Assembly: GCA_965116245.1 (NCBI GenBank) | Contig: OZ220497.1 | Location: 1-64,000, forward strand | Direction of reading: 5' to 3' | Length of the DNA: 64,000 nucleotides | Source of the DNA: Poriferisodalis sp965116245 | GTDB lineage: Bacteria > Actinomycetota > Acidimicrobiia > Acidimicrobiales > Poriferisodalaceae | Shown here: piece by piece, positions 1 through 6,429 of the stretch | Layout of the letters: each line of letters opens with the position of its first letter | Position numbering within the stretch: position 1 is the stretch's first letter | Program-made: the position numbers and the translations under genes | The notes under the pieces: model-generated | Database searches by the model: none | What the model saw: only the letters and a program-made list of their open reading frames with translations | What the model was told of the DNA's origin: nothing

Positions 1-28
1 AGATTGGCCCAGTGAGATTGGCCCAGTG
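1..28. repeat. 14-bp tandem repeat (2 copies) at the rpe start
   Basis: Two exact copies of AGATTGGCCCAGTG run to the window edge and may continue outside it. The second copy ends in the GTG used as the rpe start codon, so the start lies inside the repeat. The core CAGTGAG recurs at other gene borders in this window. Confidence 0.8.
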
Positions 29-745
29 AGCAATTCCTCGCCGTCAGCACATCGAGACATCCAGATCGTTCCCTCGGTCCTGTCGGCCGACTTTGCGCGC
101 CTCGGCGACGAGTGCGCTGCATTGGCAGAGGCGGGCGTGGACCGAATCCAGTGGGACGTAATGGACGGCGTCTTCGTGCCAAACCTGACCTTCGGACCTG
201 ACGTCATCGCTGCATGCCGAAGTCATGCCAGCGTTCCATATGAAGCTCACTTGATGGTCGCCAATCCGGACCCGATGCTGAGCGCATACGTTGATGCTGG
301 CTGCGAGATGCTGATTGTGCATGCAGAATCGGTCACACACCTGCATCGGACGCTTAGCAATGTTGCCGAATTGGGCGCTCAGCCAGCGGTGGCAGTCAAT
401 CCCGCAACGCCAATTGACTGCGTTGCCCACGTCCTAGACATCATTGACATGGTGCTAATCATGACCGTCAACCCGGGCTTCGGCGGACAGGCGTACATCG
501 CCGCGATGGAACCCAAGGTTGCAGCTCTGCAGCGGCTCATTGAGCACAGCGATTCGCTTGGGTTGTCCGGTACGGGCATTGACATTGAGGTGGATGGCGG
601 TATATCGGCCGAAACCATCGGCGCTGCCGCTGTGGCGGGCGCCAACGTCCTCGTATCGGGCAGCGCGCTGTACCGCTACGACGAGGGGCTTGCGCACGGC
701 GTAGCGGACCTGCGTAGCCGTGCGGAGGCTGCTCTGCGAGCGTAA
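26..745 (+). CDS. rpe: ribulose-phosphate 3-epimerase
   Basis: Interconverts ribulose 5-phosphate and xylulose 5-phosphate in the pentose phosphate pathway; cytosolic TIM barrel. The 239 residues carry the family landmarks: PSVLSAD (16-22), WDVMDG (43-48) with catalytic Asp44, AHLMV with metal-ligand His75, NPGFGGQ (149-155), and EVDGGI with the second catalytic Asp190. The position before Trp43-Asp44, usually a metal-binding His, is Gln42. The GTG start is embedded in a 14-bp tandem repeat, and no better start is visible inside the window; an upstream extension beyond the edge cannot be excluded. The next gene begins 2 bases after the stop, so the two are probably co-transcribed. Length is normal for the family. 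Confidence 0.95.
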   Translation: MSNSSPSAHRDIQIVPSVLSADFARLGDECAALAEAGVDRIQWDVMDGVFVPNLTFGPDVIAACRSHASVPYEAHLMVANPDPMLSAYVDAGCEMLIVHAESVTHLHRTLSNVAELGAQPAVAVNPATPIDCVAHVLDIIDMVLIMTVNPGFGGQAYIAAMEPKVAALQRLIEHSDSLGLSGTGIDIEVDGGISAETIGAAAVAGANVLVSGSALYRYDEGLAHGVADLRSRAEAALRA

Positions 746-747
746 CG

Positions 748-1200
748 GTGGCCTCGGCAGCTCGCTGGCGCTGGCTGCTCATCGCCGTCTCGCTTGTGGT
801 GGCTGTTCTGGTGTTGCGCTTCACGGTTTGGCAGGGCTCCGGGGAACCATCGGTAGAAGAGTTCTGCAGCGAATTCGGCCACCTGCTGGTGGTCGATCAG
901 CTCAGCTTGGACGTCAACTCAAATGATGACGCTTCCGCACGCGAGGCTATTGACCGCACCGCACGCCAGTTCGCTGACGCGACCGAAGCAGCTCCGGCGG
1001 AGATTCGACCCGATGTGGCTCTGCTAGCCGATCTCACCGCTGCTTTCTCGAAGGCAATCGCCGCGACCGCATCACGGGATAAATTTGACCGCGCTGCCGC
1101 GCTGATGGCGGCCCAAGATCCCTTCCTGGAAACCCAGGAAGCCGCCGCGCAGCGGGTCGTGGATTACGTCACGCGCAATTGTGTGTCTGCGCCCAACTAG
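748..1200 (+). CDS. small membrane-anchored protein of unknown function
   Basis: Not recognised as a family. The 150-residue product starts at GTG, two bases after the rpe stop, so it is probably translated from the rpe message. Residues 9-27 form one hydrophobic segment after a short Arg-containing N-terminus, giving a signal anchor with the remaining ~120 residues outside the membrane. There is no lipobox. The exported part is helical-looking and Ala/Asp/Glu-rich, with only two cysteines (40 and 145) that could form a disulfide. A peripheral cell-envelope role is inferred from topology only. Confidence 0.7.
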   Translation: MASAARWRWLLIAVSLVVAVLVLRFTVWQGSGEPSVEEFCSEFGHLLVVDQLSLDVNSNDDASAREAIDRTARQFADATEAAPAEIRPDVALLADLTAAFSKAIAATASRDKFDRAAALMAAQDPFLETQEAAAQRVVDYVTRNCVSAPN

Positions 1201-1319
1201 GCCTGGCACTCATAATCGGAACATCAACTCCGGGCAGCTAGTCGGGGCAACCAGTCCAGTCGGCTTCTCCTATGGGCTTCTCCGGGCAGCTCGTCCGGGT
1301 ATCTCGTCCAGGTATCTCG
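1201..1319. other. convergent intergenic region with 13-bp repeat
   Basis: This lies between two converging genes. It contains variants of CAGCTCGTCC and two copies of a 13-bp unit (TCGTCCRGGTATC) at 1291-1316 running into the clpP stop codon. No clear rho-independent terminator was seen. Confidence 0.5.
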
Positions 1320-1940
1320 TCAGATCATCTCGCCGCGCTTGACGATCACGTGATCGCACAGGCCGTATTCCTTGGCTTCCTCCGCGGTGAACCAACGGTC
1401 CCGTTCGGAGTCCAACAAAATCTGGTCTACGTCCTGGCCGCTGTGTAGTGCGGTGCGTTCAGCCATTAGGCGCTTGATGTAGGCCATTTGCTCGGCCTGA
1501 ATCGCGATGTCCGATGCTTGACCCTGAACTCCGCCCGACGGCTGATGCATCATGACCCGTGCGTGGGGCAGGCAGTAACGCTTGCCCGGTGCTCCTGCGG
1601 TCAACAAGAACTGACCCATTGAGGCGCCCAGCCCCAAGCAGACGGTGGCCACATCACATGCTACGAACTGCATCGTGTCGTAGATGGCCATACCAGCGGT
1701 AACCGATCCGCCGGGGCTGTTGATGTAGAGCGAAATCTCGCGACCGCGGTCCTGGCCCTCCAAGTACAGCATTTGGGCGCAGACAACGTTGGCAAGCTGG
1801 TCGTCTACCTCGTCGCCCAAGAACACGATGCGGTCGTCTAACAGCCGGTTCGAGATCTGGGTCCAGCCGGAGACACCGCTTGCGTCGAATGCTCTCCCCG
1901 CCGCCGTGTTCGGCTGCGGGACGGACAGAAATTCGGTCAT
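1320..1940 (-). CDS. clpP: ATP-dependent Clp protease proteolytic subunit
   Basis: Serine peptidase subunit that forms the barrel of the Clp protease with an AAA+ unfoldase; cytosolic. The 206-residue product has the complete catalytic triad: Ser107 in GLGASMGQ, His132 in MMHQP and Asp181 in SERDRWFTAEEA. INSPGGSVTAG (73-83) forms the oxyanion-side strand. Length is normal. Actinobacteria often carry two adjacent clpP genes; here only one is present, with rdgB upstream instead of a second clpP, tig or clpX, so a partner subunit may be elsewhere. The N-terminal ~25 residues are probably a cleaved propeptide, as in other ClpP proteins. Confidence 0.95.
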   Translation of the reverse strand: MTEFLSVPQPNTAAGRAFDASGVSGWTQISNRLLDDRIVFLGDEVDDQLANVVCAQMLYLEGQDRGREISLYINSPGGSVTAGMAIYDTMQFVACDVATVCLGLGASMGQFLLTAGAPGKRYCLPHARVMMHQPSGGVQGQASDIAIQAEQMAYIKRLMAERTALHSGQDVDQILLDSERDRWFTAEEAKEYGLCDHVIVKRGEMI

Positions 1941-1989
1941 GTGCGGCAGGCTAGCGACGGGGCATTCAAGCCCAGCTACCGCGTGTGCT

Positions 1990-2634
1990 CTATAGCCGCG
2001 CTGTTAAGGCGCGCAGCGCGCGGACCCGGTGGCTGATCTGGTTCTTCTGATCAACCGACATCTCAGCGAACGTGAGCTGTGCAGCTTTGTCGGAAACAGG
2101 CTCATTGAGTGCAGGCTCGTCAGGAACAAACACAGAGTCGTAACCGAATCCGCCTTGTCCCCGCGGAGCTAGCGCAATGGTCCCCTTCACGACTCCATCG
2201 GCAAGTATCTCGCTGCGGTCGCTCAACACGACTGCCACCACAGTGCGAAATCGTGCTCGCCGTTGGGCTAGTGGTACGAGGGCCAGGGCATTCATGAGTT
2301 TGGCCACGTTGGCCACCGGATCCGCCTCGGGCCCTGCGTAGCGGGCGCTGTAGACGCCTGGTTCACCGCCCAACGCGTCGACCTCCAGGCCGGTGTCATC
2401 GGCGATAGCTGGCTCTCTAGCCGCAGCGAACACGAATCTGGCCTTGATCAACGCATTTTCTTCGAGCGTCGCACCGTCTTCGACTACATCGCCGAGTTCG
2501 GGCGGCCGCGGCAGGATCTGCACGTCGGGCATGATTTCGCGCAGCACCGCTGCTATCTCTGTGGCCTTGTGCGGATTCGCTGAGGCCATAACGAGCCTTG
2601 TGGGCCCGCTGGGCCCACCGAGGGTTGATGCCAT
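1990..2634 (-). CDS. rdgB: non-canonical purine NTP pyrophosphatase (RdgB/HAM1)
   Basis: Hydrolyses dITP, ITP and XTP to monophosphates, keeping deaminated purines out of DNA and RNA. Family motifs are in order: SANPHKATEI (18-27) for the substrate loop, ADDTGLEVDALGG around residue 78, GVYSARYAG, GQGGFGYDSVF around 160-170, TFAEM, and KNQISHRVRAL near the C-terminus. The 214 residues are a normal length. The gene sits just downstream of rph with a short gap, the same order as rphA-Rv1341 in Mycobacterium tuberculosis. The ATG at 2634 gives a short tail before the first strand; a start at the internal Met would cut into that strand. Confidence 0.95.
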   Translation of the reverse strand: MASTLGGPSGPTRLVMASANPHKATEIAAVLREIMPDVQILPRPPELGDVVEDGATLEENALIKARFVFAAAREPAIADDTGLEVDALGGEPGVYSARYAGPEADPVANVAKLMNALALVPLAQRRARFRTVVAVVLSDRSEILADGVVKGTIALAPRGQGGFGYDSVFVPDEPALNEPVSDKAAQLTFAEMSVDQKNQISHRVRALRALTARL

Positions 2635-2690
2635 GTTCTCGGCTGGTTGCTTTCAATCAGATGCAGTTAGATGCACTCAGCTAGTTACTT

Positions 2691-3425
2691 TCAGCTAGGC
2701 GCGATGGCCAGCGCAGCCCGCTGGAGGGCCACAATCTCGCCCACTCCCGAACGCGCTAGGTTCAGCAGCTCATCTAGCTCGGCATCGTCAAACGGATCAC
2801 CCTCGGCAGTGCCCTGCACTTCAATGAAGCGACCGCCGCCCGTCATCACCACATTCATGTCCACCTGAGCGCGCGAGTCCTCCTCATAGGGCAGATCAAG
2901 GCGAGCTTCTCCGTCCACGATGCCCACCGAGATAGCCGCACACTCTTCTTTGAGTGGATGCCTGGTGATGGCCCCACTGGCCACCAGGCGGGTGAGGGCG
3001 TCATGCAGCGCTACATAGCCGCCGCAGATCGATGCGGTGCGCGTGCCGCCGTCTGCCTGCAGCACATCGCAGTCAACTGTGACTTCGCGTTCACCTAGCG
3101 CAGCCATGTCACAAACGGCCCGCAACGCTCGCCCGATTAGGCGTTCTATCTCCAGCGTGCGCCCTTTCTGCTTGCCGCGTTTGGATTCGCGGCCTATGCG
3201 TTCGCTGCTGGAACCTGGCAACATCGCATACTCAGCAGTCACCCAACCGGTACCCCGGCCGCGCATCCAACGAGGCACGTCATCGTCGATCGACACGGTG
3301 CAAAGCACTCTGGTTCGACCGAAAGAAACGAGCACCGATCCTGGGGTCTGGTCGGTGAAGTCGCGCTCGAACGCGATGTCCCTGAGCTCGCTTGCCATCC
3401 TCCCGTCAGCGCGTGTCACAACCAA
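2691..3425 (-). CDS. rph: ribonuclease PH
   Basis: Phosphorolytic 3'-5' exoribonuclease that trims tRNA 3' ends; forms a hexameric ring. The 244-residue product begins with RADGR and has the RNase PH core: GSVLVSFGRTRVLCTVS, the Arg-rich phosphate region GRESKRGKQKGRTLEIERLIGR shortly after MLPGSS, and DCDVLQADGGTRTASI for the catalytic aspartates, ending with the VQGTAEGDPF strand. Length is normal. It is preceded by the MBL-fold hydrolase gene 42 bases upstream and followed by rdgB, matching the mycobacterial Rv1339-rphA-Rv1341 order and probably one transcription unit. Confidence 0.96.
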   Translation of the reverse strand: MVVTRADGRMASELRDIAFERDFTDQTPGSVLVSFGRTRVLCTVSIDDDVPRWMRGRGTGWVTAEYAMLPGSSSERIGRESKRGKQKGRTLEIERLIGRALRAVCDMAALGEREVTVDCDVLQADGGTRTASICGGYVALHDALTRLVASGAITRHPLKEECAAISVGIVDGEARLDLPYEEDSRAQVDMNVVMTGGGRFIEVQGTAEGDPFDDAELDELLNLARSGVGEIVALQRAALAIAPS

Positions 3426-3467
3426 ACCTCCTCGAACAGAACTCAGCCGTATAGGCGAGCTGGGCGT

Positions 3468-4265
3468 TCACGCCCAGAACGTCGCCCCAGTGCGGGCGAC
3501 TGCGATTTCGCGGTTAAACACTTCGCCAGCCTCGCTGAGATGATCCTGAGGATCTGATCCGGGCGGCACGTGGGTGACCACGAGTTGGCGGGCACCGACA
3601 TCGTTGGCGTCGGCGGCTAGCCATGCGGCACTTACATGAGGAATATCGGGATGGTCGGTGGCGTGCAACAAAGTCCCTTCGCCCACCACCAGATCTGGCG
3701 AGGGCCGTCCGATGTCACGACTCAGCGCCGATAGCGCCCAGCCGCGGCCCGTGTCAGCGGTGTAGACGATGGCTTTGCCGTCGCACTCAAAACGCATCGC
3801 CAAAGTCTCGACCGGGTGATCCGTGCGAGAAAAGAGCACGTCAATATCGCCGACACGCGCCTCAGAGGAGTCCTTGACCAACTCCCACCCGAACAGATCT
3901 GAACTGTCCCCATACGCCTCGGTTATGTCGCGTACACCTTCGGTTGCAAGAACACGAAGATGGCTAATTCCCAGGTAGTACTTGGCCGCGTTGTAGACCA
4001 CCGGTAGCTCCGCACAGTGATCTGGATGGTGATGACTCACCAATAGCGCGTCCACCTGCTCTAGTGGAACGTGGCATTGCAAGTTGGCAAACGTGCCGGG
4101 GCCGCAGTCCACCCACAACGTCGTGGTGTCGCTGCGCACGAGATAGCCGCTGCAAGACTCGCCCGCTGCGGCGTAGCTGCCCGAGCAACCCAAGATCGTC
4201 ACCGAGAGCTTGCTCACGGAGGACGAGCCTACGCTTGAGCTTCCCACGACGCGCTTACGGTTCAC
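3468..4265 (-). CDS. metallo-beta-lactamase-fold hydrolase, Rv1339-like
   Basis: MBL-fold metal-dependent hydrolase. The metal-binding HxHxDH motif is clear at residues 78-83 (SHHHPDH), with later ligands in RTDHPVE, YTADTGRG and VVTHVPPG. Its position upstream of rph and downstream of cysM matches Rv1339 of mycobacteria, which has been described as an atypical cyclic-nucleotide phosphodiesterase; that activity here is inference from synteny and fold. The first ~17 residues are a low-complexity Ser/Val stretch not expected in the family. A GTG at 4217 giving MSKLSVTILGCSGS is a plausible alternative start, although neither candidate has a strong ribosome-binding site. The upstream region carries a 15-bp tandem repeat. 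Confidence 0.88.
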   Translation of the reverse strand: MNRKRVVGSSSVGSSSVSKLSVTILGCSGSYAAAGESCSGYLVRSDTTTLWVDCGPGTFANLQCHVPLEQVDALLVSHHHPDHCAELPVVYNAAKYYLGISHLRVLATEGVRDITEAYGDSSDLFGWELVKDSSEARVGDIDVLFSRTDHPVETLAMRFECDGKAIVYTADTGRGWALSALSRDIGRPSPDLVVGEGTLLHATDHPDIPHVSAAWLAADANDVGARQLVVTHVPPGSDPQDHLSEAGEVFNREIAVARTGATFWA

Positions 4266-4298
4266 GAACCGACTGACCTAAGGCCGATCAACGGCAGC

Positions 4299-4358
4299 CA
4301 AAATGAGACAGGACACAGTGAGACGGGGCAATACGAGACGGACCAAAATGGGACGGAG
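4299..4358. repeat. 15-bp degenerate tandem repeat (4 copies)
   Basis: Four adjacent 15-mers (4299-4313, 4314-4328, 4329-4343, 4344-4358) with consensus close to CAAAATGAGACGGAC lie between the cysM stop and the start of the MBL hydrolase. The TGAGAC core resembles the repeats at positions 1-28 and 17034-17089. Confidence 0.75.
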
Positions 4359-4389
4359 GCCGAAACGCTCAGCCGCCTATAAGCAGCCT

Positions 4390-5337
4390 TCAAAAGTAGA
4401 TGACGTCCTCAGCTTGGGATGCAGCGGCATCTAGCTCATCAGTCCAGGCGCCAACCGACAGGTACTTCCAACCGTGGTCGCACACCACAAACACGACAGT
4501 GCCTTCGTCAATACGAGTGGCAGCCTTGCGTGCTCCGGCCAGCGCCGCACCGGCTGAAATACCTGCAAAAACACCTTGGGTCGTGAGCATCCGAGTCGCC
4601 TGAATTGACTCTCGTGGACGCACAATCATCTTGCGATCCAGCAGGTCCGCGCCCCGCCACTTCTCGAAGATGGGTGGCACGTAGCCGTCGTCAAGGCTAC
4701 GTAGACCTTCCACCTGTTCACTCGCTGGCGGCTCAACGGCCCACACCTGCACGCTCGGCACGTGTTCCTTAAGGTAACGACCGACGCCCAGCAGCGTGCC
4801 GCTCGTGCCCAGTCCCGCCACGAAGTGCGTGATGTCGGGCACATCGGCCAAGATCTCAGGGCCGGTGGTGCAGTAGTGGACGTTTGGGTTGGCCTCGTTC
4901 CCATATTGGTAGAGCATCGTCCAGTCGGGGTTGGCTTCCGCTAACTCCAACGCGAGCCGCACCGCTCCGTTGGAGCCCTGCTCGGGGGGACTTGGGATGA
5001 TCTCGGCTCCGAAGATCTGCAGCATTTGGCGACGCTCGGCGGTCACGTTGCCCGGCAGCACAATCTTCACTCGGTAACCGCGGCGCAGCCCGAGCATGGC
5101 CAAGGCGATGCCGGTATTGCCCGAGGAGGGCTCAATGATCACCGAGCCACGCTGGAGCTGGCCCTCCGCCTCGGCCAGGTTGAGCATCGCCTGGGCTACT
5201 CGGTCTTTGACTGAGCCTGTCGGGTTCTGCCCTTCCAGTTTGGCGTAGAGCTTGACCGATGGATTGGGACTGAGCTGAGTGACATCAAGCGTGGGAGTGT
5301 CACCAATCAGCTCATCAACTGAGCGATAGACAGCCAC
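4390..5337 (-). CDS. cysM: CysO-dependent cysteine synthase (CysM)
   Basis: PLP enzyme of the O-(phospho)serine sulfhydrylase type. It takes sulfur from thiocarboxylated CysO to make a CysO-cysteine adduct. The PLP lysine is Lys44 in NPTGSVKDR, the phosphate/substrate loop is SSGNTG (71-76), and a Gly-rich GLGTSGTLLG loop follows. The 315-residue length, the C-terminal VGAWTDEL region and immediate downstream linkage to a MoaD/ThiS-like gene favour CysM over CysK. This is established for the M. tuberculosis cysO-cysM pair. The Mec+ metallopeptidase that normally frees the cysteine is not adjacent and must be elsewhere. Confidence 0.92.
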   Translation of the reverse strand: MAVYRSVDELIGDTPTLDVTQLSPNPSVKLYAKLEGQNPTGSVKDRVAQAMLNLAEAEGQLQRGSVIIEPSSGNTGIALAMLGLRRGYRVKIVLPGNVTAERRQMLQIFGAEIIPSPPEQGSNGAVRLALELAEANPDWTMLYQYGNEANPNVHYCTTGPEILADVPDITHFVAGLGTSGTLLGVGRYLKEHVPSVQVWAVEPPASEQVEGLRSLDDGYVPPIFEKWRGADLLDRKMIVRPRESIQATRMLTTQGVFAGISAGAALAGARKAATRIDEGTVVFVVCDHGWKYLSVGAWTDELDAAASQAEDVIYF

Positions 5338-5391
5338 TTGCCCGCTCAGCCGTGTCGTCTGTTGTGGAGGTCTGTGTGAGGCCGAATCGTC

Positions 5392-5667
5392 TCAGCCACC
5401 GGCGACGGCTGGCAGGATTGAAACTTCATCGCCATCGGCGAGCGCAGTGTCCATCTGGGAGAGGTAGCGCACGTCCTCGTCGTTGACGTAGACGTTGACG
5501 AACCGATGGAGGCTGCCGTCCTCACCTAACAGGTTGGGGGCAATGCCGGGATACTCATCAACTAGCCACGACACTGCCTCAGCCACGGTGCCGCCGGGTG
5601 CAAGTACCTTTGATTGCCCGTTGGCGTGCGGGCGCAAGACGGTGGGCAGGCGAACGGTGACAGACAT
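5392..5667 (-). CDS. cysO: sulfur carrier protein CysO (MoaD/ThiS family)
   Basis: Ubiquitin-like sulfur carrier that delivers a C-terminal thiocarboxylate to CysM for cysteine synthesis. The 91-residue product ends in VAGG, the diglycine tail that is adenylated and thiolated, and has the beta-grasp pattern VTVRLP, VAEAVSWLVDEYPG, FVNVYVNDEDVRYL, and DGDEVSILPAVAGG. The start at 5667 is chosen because GGGAG lies about six bases upstream of this ATG and the product then matches the family; an in-frame extension to 5730 would add a non-conserved tail. It lies 54 bases before cysM on the same strand. Confidence 0.93.
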   Translation of the reverse strand: MSVTVRLPTVLRPHANGQSKVLAPGGTVAEAVSWLVDEYPGIAPNLLGEDGSLHRFVNVYVNDEDVRYLSQMDTALADGDEVSILPAVAGG

Positions 5668-5730
5668 CGGAACTCCCGGTTCGGCGGCTGGGAAGTTTCT
5701 GGCCAGGGAACCCGCACCGCGTCTCAACAA

Positions 5731-5865
5731 TTCCTGACCTATTCACTCAAGATTCTACGGTATGGGTCGCCGACTGCACTCACTGTTTGTCTTGCTCATT
5801 ACGTTGTCTTGCTCTTTGCGTGCGGTGAATGCCCGCGGGTGTTTGCCAGCCATAGCCTCAGGCCG
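5731..5865. other. divergent intergenic region, cysO / smpB
   Basis: 135 bases between divergently transcribed cysO and smpB. It should hold promoters for both. No motif could be assigned with confidence, and no tmRNA gene was seen in it or in the 100 bases after smpB. Confidence 0.4.
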
Positions 5866-6330
5866 ATGGCAAGCAATCGCACCGTTGTGGCCTCAAATCG
5901 TCGCGCTCGTCGCAACTATGAAGTGCTTGACACCTTTGAGTGTGGCATCGTGCTACGCGGCACCGAGGTGAAATCGCTGCGCGTCGGTGGCGCGCAGATG
6001 GGGGACGCATACGCGCGGGTGCGCGACAACGAAATGTGGATGATGGGCTTGCACATCGCCCCCTGGGCACACGCCTCGCCGAACATGGGCCATCCGGTGG
6101 AGCGCCCGCGCAAGCTGCTCATGCATCGTGCAGAGATCAACCGGCTGCGGGCCCGAACCGAGCAAGACCGATTGCAGCTCATACCACTTGAGATCTACTT
6201 CCGCGACGGACGGGCGAAACTGGAGTTAGCGCTAGCCAGAGGTCGTCGCCAGTACGACAAGCGCCAAGCCATCCGCAAACGGGAGTCGGATAGAGAAGCG
6301 CAACGAGCCCTGCGAGAACGGACTGTCTAG
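5866..6330 (+). CDS. smpB: SsrA-binding protein
   Basis: Binds tmRNA and brings it to stalled ribosomes for trans-translation. The 154-residue product starts at ATG 5866 (MASNRTVVASNRRARRNYEV), which fits the usual SmpB N-terminus; a longer in-frame reading from 5614 would overlap cysO on the other strand. Family motifs: NRRARRNYEVLDTFECGIVLRGTEVKSLR split across residues 10-40, the DAYARVRDNEMWMMGLHIAPW strand region, and the basic C-terminal tail (GRRQYDKRQAIRKRESDREAQRAL) that enters the decoding centre. No obvious Shine-Dalgarno precedes the start. smpB often neighbours ssrA, but not here. Confidence 0.95.
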   Translation: MASNRTVVASNRRARRNYEVLDTFECGIVLRGTEVKSLRVGGAQMGDAYARVRDNEMWMMGLHIAPWAHASPNMGHPVERPRKLLMHRAEINRLRARTEQDRLQLIPLEIYFRDGRAKLELALARGRRQYDKRQAIRKRESDREAQRALRERTV

Positions 6331-6429
6331 CCCTATCTGTTTAGCTCAAGTCAAAACAAGGCCCCAGAACAAGTCCTTGCCTATTCTCGAGGGTGAGCCG
6401 CCCGGTATTGGTGCTGTTCACCCGGACTG

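Noticed and set aside
6331..6429. tmRNA (ssrA) next to smpB
   Set aside because: No alanine-type acceptor or tag-coding stretch was found in the gaps flanking smpB.
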